From assembly GCA_025766275.1 (NCBI GenBank), contig JAFKAC010000110.1, forward strand, positions 110,139 to 174,138: DNA of 64,000 nt. Reading direction: 5' to 3'. Every line of letters begins with the position of its first letter. Positions within the stretch are counted from its first letter, which is position 1. Shown here in pieces: positions 1-11,600 of the stretch. The translations under genes were made by a program, and so were the position numbers. This stretch comes from Lactarius indigo. Taxonomy: Eukaryota > Basidiomycota > Agaricomycetes > Russulales > Russulaceae. The notes under the pieces are model-generated. The model was not told the DNA's origin. It worked only from the letters and a program-made list of their open reading frames with translations, and ran no database searches.

Positions 1-2843
1 GGGAGATACGCCGCCCAGTTATCTTGACGCTCGTTGGCCCAGAATCGTAGATATTGTTCAAGCCACTGATTGGTCCGTTCCGACTGCCCATCCGTGCGCG
101 GATGATAAGCCATGGAAATGTTCTGTTGGATACCCAATATGCGGCATATTTCTCGTGTGAATTTGGAGGTAAACCGGGGGTCTCGGTCACTAATAATTTT
201 ACGCGGTAATCCGAATCGTTTGAACACGTGGTTGACGTACAGAATGGCGGTCCCCTCTGCTGTGATCTCCTCGTTGCAGGGAATAAATATGGATGCTTTG
301 CTACAATCATGATCAGTAACGGTTAGAATGCTGTCGTACAACTGTGAGATCGGCAGTTTGGTGATGAAGTCAAGGGCAATGGTATGGAAGGGAGGAGCGT
401 CCTTGGCAGCGGTGATTGGGTGTAGTGGTGCACGGGTTGGTCTTGTATTGACTTTGATTCGCTGACAGTCAGCACATCCTGTAACGTACTCATACACATC
501 CCGGCGGATACTCAGCCACCAGTGGTGTCGCTCTACGATCCGTTGTGTCCTGCTTATTCCAGGATGTCCGTGTACCGGTGGGTCGTGGTGGTCTTGTATA
601 ATGGCCCGGTACGCTGTCATGGGTCCTGTGACTACCAGTCGTCCGTCCTTGTACCACTCTCCCTCTATCTTTTTGAGGCGATGGGCGTCGATCCAGGTTT
701 TGATTATGGCGGGGTCTTGTCGTCGCTTCGGCGGTTGCATCATCGGGTGTGTTTCCAACGTACGCGCAGCATTAGTGGCTCATATAAATACCTCCGGAGG
801 TAAGACAACCACACCTTGGTTGTCCCCCTCTCCTTGGTCGTAGTCTGGCCATCGTGATAGCGCATCCGCTCTGCCATTGTTCTTTCCTTTGATGTGATGG
901 ATCTCGAAGTCGTACTCCATTAATTCTAGTACTTCTCGAGCGACCCTTCGACTGATCTTTTGCGGAGTTTTCCAATATTGGAGATTTAGGTGATCTGAGA
1001 ATATTTTGATCTTGTGCGGAGACCCTGCGAGCAGAGGGCGAAGGGCTTTGACAATGGCGAGAAGTTCTAGGTCATAAATGTCGTAATTTCGCTCCGCTTC
1101 ATTCAGCGTTGCCGAATAATACCCTATAGGATGCTTGCGACCGTCATTTTTCTTTTGTAGGAGTACTGCGCCTACCGCGAATCCTGACGCGTCGACCTCT
1201 AGCTCGAACTGATCTTGTAAGTTGGGGTGTGCTAGTACTGGTTCTTCCGTTACGAGTCGTTTGAGGGTTTTGAAGGCCCGCTCTTCATCGTCTCCCCAGT
1301 TCCACTCGGTATCTTTCCTCGTTAACCGGTTGAGTGGTCGTGCGTGGGTTGCGAAACCTCGGATGAAAAGGCAGTAAAAGTTACAGAAACCCAAAAATGA
1401 CCGTACGTCCCTGACCTTGGTTGGTGTCGGCCAGTCTCTGATGCCGCGAACTTTTACCGGGTCCATGCGCGTTACCCCCTTTTCAAGGATTACCCCCAGG
1501 TAATCCATCCGAGGTTGGTGGAAAAGGCATTTTTCGAGCTTGAAGTAGAGGTCAGTGTTCCTGAGCAACGCGAAGAACGTCCGTCACCACGGCTACGTGA
1601 TCAGCGGATGTGGCGCCTTCCCGTGTGGCGATGCCGATGTCATCCATGTAGACACGGATGATGGTACCACGGAGTTCGTGCTTCGCGATGGTATCACAAT
1701 AGATGTGGTTCATCATTGTTTGGAAGGTGGCCGGCGAGTTGGTGAGACCGAAGAACATTACTGTTGGCTCAAAAAGGCCAAACTTGGTCTTGAAGGCCGC
1801 CTTTTCCTGATCACCGTCTCGTATTCGGATATTATTATATCCCCAGCGGATGTCGAGCTTCGTATAGATGTGGGCGTTACTGAGGTCGTAAATGAGGTCT
1901 TGAATTAGGGGGAGCGGGTACTGATTTCGTATAGTATATGAATTGATGGTGCGATAGTCCTGTACAGGGAGTAGTTTTCCGTCCTTCTTTTGACAAAGAA
2001 GAATGAAGATGCGTACGGGGATATGGAGGGTCGCAGATATCCTTGCTGCAGTTTCTCGTCTAGAAATTCCTTGAGCTTCCCTTCTTCTTCTTGCGTTAAT
2101 GGGTATATTTTGCAATCTATTGCTGAAGGGGTACCCGGCTTAAAGTCTATTGTGTGGTCCCACGGCCTGGTGGGGGGAAATCGTTGTGACGCTTCTTCAC
2201 TGAAGAGTTGTTGGAAGGCGTGGTAGACTACCGGCAGTTCTACGGGCTTTTCCTCCCCTTTTGCCTGGATGGCCAATTCTGTGGACGTAGTTGCTCGCAA
2301 GTACGTGTCCTCCTCATCTAGTTCGAGGGCTATCGCTTCCTTTTCATCGTTAGTTAGAGCGGTCGCGATGACAGTGTGACGGTCCAGACTGTCCTGTGTG
2401 CTGATCACAATTGGCATGACCTTTTCATGTATGACCGCGTCTCGCCAATTGATGGTTGGTTCGTAGGTTGCCAACCAGGGATAACCTAGGACAACCTCTT
2501 CATTTCCGAGATTCGTGATAAGGAATCTCATGGTCCTGTGATACCCGTTGGCGTATACATCCAGATTGGTGAAGTGAGTGATGGACCCAGCTTTATTTTC
2601 CGTACTGTCTATGTTCCAGACCTTCCGCGGTCGGATCAGTTGCTGGATCCCTATACCCATTTTCTTGATGAAATTCGGGTGTATGAAGTTATCGGTGGCC
2701 CCCGAGTCCACCAACGCTTTTATGTCGGCCATCCGGTAATTCGTACGAATCGAGACTGGAATTCGAAGAGAACGAAAGCGCGTCATGATTACAGAATTAC
2801 AATTTAAAGCCCTCACCCAGGCCGAATGGGTTCAGGCGCTCCG
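1..2843 (-). pseudogene. pol of E1 (protease, RT, RNase H, integrase), disrupted
   Basis: Order on the minus strand: aspartic protease with ALVDSGATDNFI (about 2720); reverse transcriptase with KLDIRWGYNNI and YMDD (about 1650-1870); RNase H with LEVDASGFAVG and YDIYDLELLAIVKAL (about 1050-1200); then integrase from about 780 to 1, including the H2C2-proximal region and DGQSERTNQW near position 60-90. Frames change around 2000 and 1560 and again between RNase H and integrase, so this is a remnant. It covers most of an ordinary Ty3/gypsy Pol; the integrase C-terminus and chromodomain lie outside the window. Confidence 0.88.
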
Positions 2844-4318
2844 AAAACCCTCTTTTCCCCACAGATCCTGCAATATCAGGTCTTTTACTTCGTCGGGCGC
2901 GTTTGCAACTCCGGTGAGCCATTCTTTGGCCCGTCCTTCGGCTGTTTTGCTGGTTGAGGCAGCCTGTATCTGGGCTGGCGGCGATTCTTGCGTGTAGTAG
3001 TCGGTTTCCGTCATCCGGACACTGGAGGGTCCGGGGTTCTGTGGTTGCCACTGTCGCGGCTGCCGAGGATGGGGGCAATTTCGTGAGAGATGACCTGGCG
3101 CATGGCAGTTATAACACAACACCATCCTTAGGTCTCGTCGCAGACCCTCCCCTTCCTCGGCCCCGGACTCCTGGCCCTCCCCTCGGCGGGAAGGGGGGTG
3201 AGTTAGTATACGGTGGTTTGCTATAGTCGATCTCTTCCGACCCCGCTAGTCGTGCCTTGGTTCGGTCAGCGGAAGTGTCCATTGCCCATGGGTTGGCGAG
3301 ATTCTGGGGAACGGTCCATCCGGTGTTTCCTGTCTTTTTGGGCTTGTTGTCTTTATACTCATCCACCCGCGCGCGGATGTGGATGTAATTGCGTTGCCTA
3401 CAGAGCGTCGCTCGCTTCCATTCGTCGAACGTCTCTGGTTCGTCCAGATCGTAGGTCTTTTCGTAAAGTTTCTTGGGTAACCCCTTGGTAAAGAGGTCGA
3501 TTGTTTGGGGGTCATTGAGACGGTATCCGGCCTTCCTGGCGGCTTCTTCGAACTCGTTGACGTACTTATCAATATCTCCGTCAACCATTTTGAGCCCTTT
3601 TCTAAGAAGCGCTTGAGCTTGTTCGCGTTCGAGGGTGTTGACGAACCTTTGGTTAAATCCCTCCGCCACCGCAGTTCCACAGATCGCGCGTGTGTTGGTC
3701 TATCCCTCGTTGTATCTGCCGGTTGAGCCATTTGAGGTACGAAAGTACCCATTCGCTGACTGATACCCCTTTTATATAGGACAGAAACAAGAGGCTTCGT
3801 CGGTAGTCGTTGCGCATAACAGGGGTGTCAAGGTTCATTCCCCAATAGACGTGCCATTGCGTGAGGAACGAATCCACTTTAGTACGATCGCCGTCAAAGA
3901 TGGTGGGAGGTTCACCAGTTAGTTTTTCATGCCCTTGCCCCCCTCCTCCTGCACCCCCTCCACCACCGCCTCCTCCCCCTCCCGGGGGTCCTCCTTCCGG
4001 TGGATTGTTCGGGAGGTCAGGTGGGTTTCCTCCTCCTCCTGGGCGTCGGGGGAAGTCGTCTCCGGGTGGTCCTCCCCATCCCGGTGGGGGGTCTAGTGGT
4101 ATTCCTCGTCTCCCTCCATCCCCTGACGGGGGATCTCCTTGGTCAGGTCCAATGGCTCAGAAGATTGCTGCGTCGTCTGCAGTCATACGATGCCCTGTTT
4201 CAGGGTTAATAGGCATAAGATGCCGCTGTGATTCTTGTCTAATTGCTTCGGCCGCTTCTCGCGCCGCTTGCTCCCTAACGGTCATAATTTCTTCGGCTGT
4301 CATGGTGGTGGTTGCCAT
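2832..4318 (-). pseudogene. gag of E1, disrupted
   Basis: Starts MATTTMTAEE at 4318. It contains the low-complexity Gly/Pro stretch (about 3920-4130), the capsid-like region with FLTQWHVYWGMNLD and LEREQAQALLRKG, and a CCHC zinc knuckle, CYNCHAPGHLSRNC, near 3110. A TGA at 4159-4157 replaces an Arg codon of E2, and the frame changes near 3660 and 3120, so no intact Gag is possible. The final codons LWGKEGFRSA end at the slip site used to reach pol. Confidence 0.85.
2844..2850 (-). promoter_or_regulatory. -1 frameshift heptamer G GGT TTT, gag/pol of E1
   Basis: In the gag frame the sequence reads GAG GGT TTT CGG, which fits X XXY YYZ. A -1 slip leads straight into the protease frame. The same heptamer is at the same place in E2 (40666-40672). 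Confidence 0.6.
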
Positions 4319-4423
4319 TTCTGCTGCCGGTGATCGTACGTGAATGACTTCTGGTTGTTCTGAGATATGCAGGGACTCAGCTTGTTGGATGGTGTATTGT
4401 TCAATAGGACTGACACTCGCGGG

Positions 4424-4825
4424 TCAGTTTTCTTCGCTTTGTTCATCCTCTTCGGTTTCCTCGCTGACTGCTTCTCCAGTAGAGTGTTCTCGTAGCTGGC
4501 CATCAATAGGGCCCCAATCGGCCCGTGAATTGAGTTCGCGTGCGTCGATGTCGCACTGGTATTGTCTTCCTGCTGGCCTGATGACGTCCCAGCGGTGGTC
4601 TATGGGATTCCACGTAATTTCCACCCAGCACAGGTGATCGAAATTGAACTCAACAGGTCTGAACCTCGTAGGTCCGTTGAATTCCACAAAATATCCGGTT
4701 TCGTCTCCTCGGTCCCTCCACCTGGCTGCTCCTAGGAATTGGGTTGGTACGTTACGGTCTCCTCTTCGGTCTAGATGATAAGGACGGAAATTCGTCCACT
4801 GTTCTCTGGTGTTGACAGTCGCCAC
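4424..4825 (-). CDS. ORF0 of E1, conserved pre-gag ORF without ATG
   Basis: A 133-codon frame between PBS and gag, closely similar to the 134-codon ORF0 of E2 (shared blocks ETGYFVEFNGP, FRPVEFNFDHLCWVE, WDVIRPAG, CDIDARELNSRADWGPID). Many differences between the copies are in third codon positions (CGT/CGC, CCT/CCC, TAT/TAC), which suggests selection on the protein. There is no methionine codon in the frame; the first plausible start is GTG at 4825 in a favourable context (A at -3, G at +4). The tail is acidic. The frame ends at TGA (4426-4424), and the next 35 sense codons run in the same frame into the gag ATG at 4318. Function unknown; I recognise no domain. Confidence 0.7.
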   Translation of the reverse strand: MATVNTREQWTNFRPYHLDRRGDRNVPTQFLGAARWRDRGDETGYFVEFNGPTRFRPVEFNFDHLCWVEITWNPIDHRWDVIRPAGRQYQCDIDARELNSRADWGPIDGQLREHSTGEAVSEETEEDEQSEEN

Positions 4826-4832
4826 AATGAAT

Positions 4833-4843
4833 ATCTTGGTCTT
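4833..4843 (-). other. Primer-binding site of E1
   Basis: AAGACCAAGAT on the minus strand, two bases inside the LTR end. I see no match to the 3' end of a tRNA complement, but it is fully complementary to the LTR hairpin arm. Confidence 0.65.
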
Positions 4844-4845
4844 AA

Positions 4846-5310
4846 TGTAACGCCGTCACGACGTTAGCTCGACTTGAGCTCGATTAAGGCGACTCCTATG
4901 ACTTAGCTAATCACGCGCAAAGGCGTATGGCTTCGAAGGCGGTTCTAGATGTACGCAGACACTAGGATCTTGGACGAGGCACTTCCCTAGATGGGAGGCA
5001 CGGCTTTAGAGATGAGAATGAAAGAGACTAGAAGTGACGATTGAAGAAGACCAAGATAGCGCATCTTGGTCTTCCGCAGCTACCTTAAATACAAGAAGAG
5101 CAGGCTTTCAAGCGCTGCTATGAGTCACCGTAACGTAGCGTCCAACGTATCGCGTAAGTACCGCAATCCTAATACTACTACTACCTGTACTAGGATCGAG
5201 TCATCCCTCAACAGCCTAACTCCTACCATAAACCCCGAGTCCGTGACTAATATACCTTACAGCCGTAGCCACAACCGGTACAGTAAGGGTCCGATGCGAA
5301 AACCGTAACA
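4846..5310 (-). repeat. 5' LTR of E1 (family A)
   Basis: On the minus strand it starts TGTTACGG and ends GTTACA. It shares the TATA box (TATTTAAG), the 12-bp hairpin, the GCAGCGCT block and the terminal GTGACGGCGTTACA with the LTRs of E2 and the solo LTR at 56225. Length 465 bp against 544 bp in E2. Confidence 0.9.
5046..5074 (-). promoter_or_regulatory. LTR hairpin, candidate transcript 5' end / self-primer
   Basis: GAAGACCAAGAT, 5-nt loop, ATCTTGGTCTTC: perfect 12-bp arms, downstream of a TATTTAAG box. The arm ATCTTGGTCTT is the exact complement of the PBS (4833-4843). See the E2 equivalent at 38327-38355. Confidence 0.75.
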
Positions 5311-6055
5311 TAACGCCACTACAGGGGCATTAGGTATGACCTGTACCAAGTTAGTCAAGACACGAGAGTACAAGCTCGAAGGCTTGACTTCAGTAGAATG
5401 GTGCATAAGAGTCACAAGGATGTAAGTCACTTGGACTATAGAGAAGGGCTAAGGCGTGAAAACCTAGCAGAATGGGGTTCACAAGACAGGGAAAAGCGCA
5501 GAGGTGTTCCGTGTTAGATGAGTGTCGTTATTACACAAGAAGTCTAGTCTACTGTACAAGCTAGGTAGTGCTAGGTTTAAATATGGGTAAGGCTGTATGG
5601 TCGCTGCAAACAGATGGCACCATTGCCAGATTGAGGGATAAAGGGAGACACACAGGGAGAACAAAGCACAACAGTATATGGAACAAGGGCAAATCACATG
5701 GGTTCACATGTGAGTGGGAATGGGATGGAAACTAGCACATGTCAAGCTTTATCACAAGAGATCGCTGATAAGCAGGGTGTGTGATAGGAACCAGGTAATT
5801 GTAAAGTCTGTGTTATTGTACAGGTCTTGTGGGATGTCAGGGATGGAAAGGTAAAGTAAAGAAAGAAGCTGACTGATACGATATAAGAGTCCATGACTAA
5901 TACTACTGTTGGGCCATAGTCATAACCAGCCATGAGTCATATGATCATGAGTCAGAGTCTGTATTGTAACAACAAGGTAAGTAACAGAATATCACAAAGT
6001 TCAAGGGACACATTGTTCTACAACAGGACAAAGGAGAGTGTGTAAAGAGAACAAG
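5311..6055. other. Non-coding, old LTR debris
   Basis: No gene seen. About 5985-6053 resembles the inverted copia LTR (compare 37470-37560: ATTGTTCTACAA, GGACAAAGGAG, AGAACAAGG), so part of this stretch is an eroded copia LTR. The rest is unassigned. Confidence 0.4.
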
Positions 6056-6151
6056 GCATTGTATTTCATAGCAATAAGACAACAGACATCTTCACTTAAT
6101 ACCTGTGTGACTGAGAACCTTTAGAACCCATGTCCCTGGTAGGGCATAACA
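6056..6151 (+). repeat. 3' remnant of family B LTR
   Basis: Matches the last ~95 bp of the intact family B LTR at 15337-15915 (GTATTTCATAGCAATAAGAC, GAACCTTTAGAACCCA, ending AGGGCATAACA). The rest of the LTR is missing. Confidence 0.75.
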
Positions 6152-6375
6152 ATAACCCTTCATGCCTTACTAGTTGGCCCAGTGGCACATGACCTTTGAA
6201 CTCAGGCCCTAGCGCTGGTCCATTAGCAACTCAACTCCAAGTGTTGGACTTAGGCCAGGGAGGTTGTCCAGTGTCCAACCTCAGTGACTAGGTATGAAGC
6301 TGCAGGAGTGCCTTTCAGACCTTTCAGACCTCAGCATAGGGGTTTATATAGAAGACCTTAGGAGTCGTTGCACAC

Positions 6376-7189
6376 TGTTACAGTTCCGAGGGACCGTACT
6401 GTCACTGCCACTGTCGGGGTGTGCGTCTGGTCTGTAACAGGTCCTACCTTAGGCAAAGGATACTGAGTCGACCCACTGCTGGGCAGAACGGCGTCTAAGT
6501 CTGATGGGTGTTCCTTGATATAGCTCAAGGCAACAAGGCTTCAGAGAAGAGGGCTGTGATAGAGATGAAAGGAAAGTACTGAGGGGACTAGACAGTATAT
6601 TGACGAAGCCAAAGCTAAGGAAATACAGAGTATACTACAGGGTTTATATAGCTAGCGTTCGGGGATGCCAGCGAGGCAGTACAATGCCAACAAGGCAAGT
6701 GCCAGCAAAGCGGGTGCCAGCAAAGCAGATGCCAGCAAGTCAAAGTAGCGAAGGAGAAAAAGAAGGGAGGAGGAAGAACAGAAGAACATGAGGCGTTCAT
6801 GACACGTATGGGTTTTCAACGGAGCTGAGCTTGATGTTTGGGTAGAGTCGGAACTCGCTATTCTCAAGCAAGTCAAGTTTGGGGTACTTGTGTCACTCAA
6901 GGAGTTCACAAGTGAGCGGGTTTCAACAGGATACTACTTGGTATTCAAGAACTAAGAGTAGACAAGCATTTGTGCTACTCGATGCACTATGTCTTATACT
7001 CACACAGACTGGGGTTTTCGGGGGCCGTTTTCTACAAGCCACGTCACTAACTACTGCTATGTGGACGATTTGTGATATGAGCACCATAAGGCGTGCTTTG
7101 ACGAGACTGATACTTCTGCAAAACTTTGAGGGTCTATACTTCACTGTGCATTGCGTGATGTGATGTGATGATGTCACGTGACCATGACA
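6376..7189. repeat. Solo LTR family D, itself interrupted
   Basis: TGTTACAG...CATGACA flanked by direct repeats CACAC (6371-6375 and 7190-7194). Homologous to the family D solo LTR at 48169-48579 (shared AGTTCCGAGGGACC-like start, ATGAGCACCATAAGGCGTGCT, GTCACGTGACC end). The insert at 6400-6804 accounts for the length difference. Confidence 0.85.
6400..6804 (-). repeat. Solo LTR family C', innermost layer
   Basis: TGTCACTGCC...CATGACA, inverted copy of the LTR at 16938-17352 (shared GAAGCCAAAGCTAAGGAAAT, GGGTTTATATAGCTAG, repeated ATGCCAGC). Flanks CGTAC (6395-6399) and CGTAT (6805-6809) are a TSD with one mismatch, lying inside the family D LTR. Confidence 0.85.
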
Positions 7190-7245
7190 CACACAGTGCT
7201 GATCTAACTTGGCTGTTAACTGCCACATGACAGGAAGCCAGTGTT

Positions 7246-7789
7246 GTGAACGGAATGAGTCAGCATGACTCATGATAGTCTTGTGACCCCTCTGTATTAT
7301 GAAAGCAACATGCAAGCTTGAATATTGAAGGTATTCTGAGATTGTCTTCTACTGAATGTGTCAGATGGATCCTTGTAAGATAGGAGTAGGCCACATCAGG
7401 GTGATGCACAAGTGTGTAGTCGAAATGTATTTAAACAGTGAGTTTGTGACTGGAATCACAGAATTGTCTTGCCCATCTTTCACTGCCATCACAAACCCTT
7501 AGTCAGAAGTCACATGGAAGTGGGCGACATCACACCAGCACAGAAGACGATATGACTGCAGAGGTGTGAGAAGTTAGCTGATGGGGAGGCAAGGTGCTCT
7601 TGGTGGTGTTGAAGCATGGGATGTACTGCTGTCTCTTCTTTGTTGTGTTGTATTGTTGGTCTGATAACTTGAGGAAAAGGAGGGATTGTTATATTTTGGG
7701 TGTTTTGGGGATGAACTCTCACTTATTGATTGTAGCTGGGATTGTGAGTAGTTAATCTGTCACTGGACTCAGTGTGGATATATCAGATG
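7246..7789. other. No gene or repeat recognised
   Basis: Only short shadow frames. I see no domain, TSD or recognisable LTR ends. Confidence 0.4.
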
Positions 7790-8010
7790 TACGATAGTGA
7801 TGACTTGAGCGTAGTAGTAGTTGTACTAGGGTTTGGGATACTTACACGATTGATTGGATGCTACTTAGGTGGCAGTTTTTAGTCTGACGTTACTTGTATT
7901 TAAGGTGTACTGGAAAGACCAAGATATGCCATGTTGGTCTTCTTGAATTGTTAGTTGTTCTTCATTGTGAACTGTTCATCTCTGAGATTGGGCAGAGATT
8001 GTCTGTAGGC
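7790..8010 (+). repeat. Decayed family A (gypsy) LTR fragment
   Basis: Keeps GTAGTAGTAGTTGTACTAGG, CTTGTATTTAAGG and the hairpin AAGACCAAGAT / ATGTTGGTCTT (one mismatch in the arm) at about 7916-7942. No clear ends or TSD. Confidence 0.65.
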
Positions 8011-8651
8011 TTTGAGCTGAAGTGGCATGGGAGCATATTACTTGCCTTTGAGGCATATGGTTAGAAGGATGTTTGAGTGCCCCTATTTGGGTTAGACCAT
8101 TGGTGCTTTGAAAGCTGAGGTTGAGGTAACAATTGCAATGGGATTACAGGGATGGAGCAGGTGATGGGGTATGTGTTGGGGAACATGTAAGAGTTGAGCT
8201 TTTGGTAGGATGTTTGTGTGTGTAGCCTTCCAGGATTATAGTTGAAGTAGAGTTGATGATGTTATGACTGTGGTGGATGAGTTGAATGAAAAGGAAGCAT
8301 TTAAGGTTGGATTAGCAGGTTGTAAGTGAGTTGATATAGGTTGGATGAAATATGGTGGTGTAGTGGATTTATAGGTATGTATTTTGGAGTAGAGGGTGGG
8401 GTGAGTGAATGAAAAAGGGACTGCTTACATAATCAAAAGTGAGGGTAGATATAGCGTGAGATGATGATGTCAGGTGTGGATGTCTTCTATTGTGGATGTC
8501 TTCTATGTTAGAGATGGCAAGAGGGAATGGGTGGGAGGAGAAGGAAGATGTTTCGAAGTGTGAAAAAGCAGACAGATAGAGAGGACAAGAGGGATGGCAA
8601 GTATATTTGTGGAAATTGGTCAACAGATGGTACATAAAGGACGAAAAGGGG
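8011..8651. other. Non-coding, downstream of the large gene
   Basis: GT-rich on the plus strand. No supported gene; a 116-codon minus frame (8719-8369) overlaps the end of the large gene in another frame and has low-complexity composition. Confidence 0.35.
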
Positions 8652-11600
8652 TCATTGGAGAGGAGGTCTAGAGGAAAAACCAAGAGTAGTGTGACAGAAG
8701 ATGCGAGCATTTCTGTCACCTATAAGGAGAGAAAGAGCATCAAAGGGAACGAAAGGGTCGTCCCTTGCAAGTATGTGAAGGAGAGAAGTATATAAAGTGT
8801 GGATGACGTCTGGGGAATGGCAACCCCAATCAGAGGAAAAAGAACCCTTATCAAAAGCACCAGGTCCCTTCCCCCACACGGCGCCGAGGCGAATAAGAAG
8901 GGAAACGGTGACGCCTTTAACAGCTAAAAAGAAGAAAATAAGATAAGAAAAAAAGGAAGAAAAGGACGAACAATGTTTCTTAGTCCAATCGTCGCCGAGG
9001 CCACGCCTAGGTGATTTGCTCATGTGTGTTCGAAGGGGGCTAGATGGGTCATAAAGAGCGATGATAAAGGAAGTAATCATTGCTATAAAGATGGACCTGT
9101 CTGACATGCCCTTCTTGTTTCTAGAGACCCAATCGATTTGGCTGTAAACGTTGCGAACTTGTTGGTGAGAGAGTGCGTTGGCGAAGCGATGTCTGGAAAC
9201 GTCGAGGGGCATGAAAAGGTTTGGGAGGAGGGAGGAAGCGATGATAGCGACGAGCAAAGCAAGGTGATGCAAGTGATCGGAACCGTTGTAGACCTGCCTA
9301 ACCCAGGAGTAGGTGTCATCGATATAAGGGACATGAGAGAGAGAAGGAGTGACAAAGTCGTGAGGGAGGGAAGTTTTGTTGAGGACAGATTGAAGGGCAT
9401 CGAGGGAGAGGGCATTAGCAAACCATTGGACGGTTGAATCATTGGAAAGGGCGTGATTAAGAGCGACTGTGGCGAAATGGAGAGATGGCAAAGGAAGACC
9501 GGGAGGGGAAGGAATGGAAGGAATAGAGGCAGCGTCCTTGAGGCCCAAATGTGCCCAGGAGTCAAAGACAGGCTTCCTTGGAGATGCACCGGCGGTAGAG
9601 GACCTAGGCCTGTGAGAAGGAACGAAGGATATGCGAAGATAACGGACCCCCCTGAGGAAGAGGTTGTGAGCAAAGGAGTCGCGTGCATCGAGATCTGATT
9701 CTTGAGATAGGCGATGGAGGCTGCGATGTGCCTCGATAAGAAGAGGAAGAAAGGAGCCGTTTGTCTGGACAGGAGCAGCTACGAGGGAGGGAGAATGAGG
9801 GGAAGACATGGCGAGGAGATGTTGGACGAAGGCGGTGAGGGTCATTGCATGTGCCTGAAGATTGGGAAGACCATGGGAAATGGAGTGTGGGTCGTGTACG
9901 ACAGCCTGAAGAAGAAGCTGATATGTTTGGTGATGATCGTGTGGGGAATATGAGAGAGGATTGTCGAGAGAAAGCCATTTCTTCAAGTGTTTCTCCCTGT
10001 CTCTTCCAAGGAGTTCTGCGGTGTTCCTGGAGTCTTCTGATGGGGCTTGGGAAATACGGGCTGCTATATCTGCACGGACGCCATCCATGACCAACTGTTT
10101 TGTGTCATCTAATAAGCCAGTGAGAGCGATTTCGACTATGCGCATTGCCCTATTAGCGAATGAGGATTCTACACCAGGGTAGACGTTTGGAGGGTCGACA
10201 TGAAAAGAGTGTTGGATGCGAAACTTTGCCTGATAAGACTAAGAAGAAATGAGCAATAATGTAGAAAGGACATGGAAAAGCCAAATAAATAAAGAGGGTA
10301 AGTATGTAATGAATCTGAATATACGCGGCACCTTTTTGATATGAAATCGACCTCAAAAGGTGCCGCGTATAATGAGATTGATTATACGCAGCACCTTTTG
10401 AGGTCGATTTCATACCCAAAGGGTGCCGCGTATATCCGATCTCATTATACGCGGCACCTTTTTGATCTGAAATCAACTTCAAAAGGTGCCGCGTATAATG
10501 AGATTGATTATACGCGGCACCTTTTTGATCTGAAATCAACCTCAAAGGGTGCCGCGTATATCCGATCTCATTATACGCGGCACCTTTTGAAGTTGATTTC
10601 AGATCAAAAAGGTGCCGCGTATAATGAGATCGGATATACGCGGCACCCTTTGAGGTTGATTTCAGATCAAAAAGGCGCCGCGTATAATCAATCTCATTAT
10701 ACGCGGCACCTTTTGAAGTTGATTTCAGATCAAAAAGGTGCCGCGTATAATGAGATCGGATATACGCGGCACCCTTTGAGGTTGATTTCAGATCAAAAAG
10801 GCGCCGCGTATAATCAATCTCATTATACGCGGCACCTTTTGAAGTTGATTTCAGATCAAAAAGGCGCCGCGTATAATCAATCTCATTATACGCGGCACCT
10901 TCTGAGGTCGATTTCAGACCCAAAGGGTGCCGCGTATGAGTGATAGTCCATATACCTGGTGAAAAGAAAAGATAGAAGATAGAATATTATGGGCTTACAT
11001 GGAAATGTCTCATAGAATATGATAGAACTTGAGCTTTCTTAGATGCCACGGCAGGATATCCATTTTTCAGTGGCCATTTTCGATGAGCGATCACAAGACC
11101 ATGCTCCATTGCCTGCCCGATCGTGGGATGTTCGAACACGTCTTGTAGCATTGGAAACCCATCTTTAAGAGCTCCTTTGCTCAACCCGAGAGGACCCATC
11201 AGACTGGTTGCCAACACAGCAGCGTTTCCAGTATGGCAGAAGCACAGTGCTCGTTCTAATGCCGCAACCAATTCGACGTGCATGTGGCAAGGCGTTAGAC
11301 CCTTGCGTATTCTCTTCCTCTCCACGTCATATATCGACTTGATGAGCAGTGTGATCGGGTATGAAACCCAATCATATAGCGATGGGAATGCCTAGAATAC
11401 ATGTCGTTCTCTCTTCTATCAATTCTTCTATCGTAGCGAGCATCGACTCACATTCGGCTTGAGCACAATTATATGCTGTTTGATTACTTTCCGGACATCT
11501 GGCTGTCTCCATACCCTCGCAAGAGGTACTATGATCTTTTTGAATATAAACCTTTAATCGATTGGTCCTGTGTTAGTTAGTCGTCGTGGCGGTGGCACGT

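Larger units (their letters stand above)
1..5310 (-). mobile_element. Ty3/gypsy chromovirus copy E1, 3' end outside window
   Basis: Order on the minus strand is LTR (5310-4846), PBS, ORF0, gag, protease, reverse transcriptase, RNase H, integrase. The integrase runs off position 1, so the 3' part and 3' LTR are not in the window. It is the same family as E2 at 38052-47231 (same LTR, same ORF0, closely similar Gag and Pol). E1 is decayed: gag has at least one stop and two frame changes, and pol is split over several frames. The flank beyond the LTR starts TAACG; the matching TSD cannot be seen. Confidence 0.93.
6165..7245 (+). repeat. Decayed family C LTR, outer layer of a triple nest
   Basis: Resembles the 43817-44557 LTR on both sides of an insertion: CCCAGTGGCACATGACCTTT and GAAGACCTTAGGAGTCGTTG on the left, CTTGGCTGT and GACAGGAAGCCA on the right. 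It is interrupted at 6376-7189 by a family D LTR. Ends are approximate. Confidence 0.6.

Noticed and set aside
3861..4343. 160-codon plus-strand frame, proline/glycine-rich
   Set aside because: Antisense shadow of the Gly/Pro-rich linker of E1 gag.
8369..8719. 116-codon minus frame as an extra exon of the large gene
   Set aside because: Overlaps the terminal exon in another frame and looks like low-complexity Ser/His/Pro sequence.
10320..10937. CRISPR-like array
   Set aside because: Eukaryotic context, palindromic units longer than spacers, and spacers of only two types; not a CRISPR.
10153..10943. Long open frames on both strands with 21-residue repeats
   Set aside because: The 63-bp period is divisible by three and the units are palindromic, so frames stay open mechanically; the array is in an intron.
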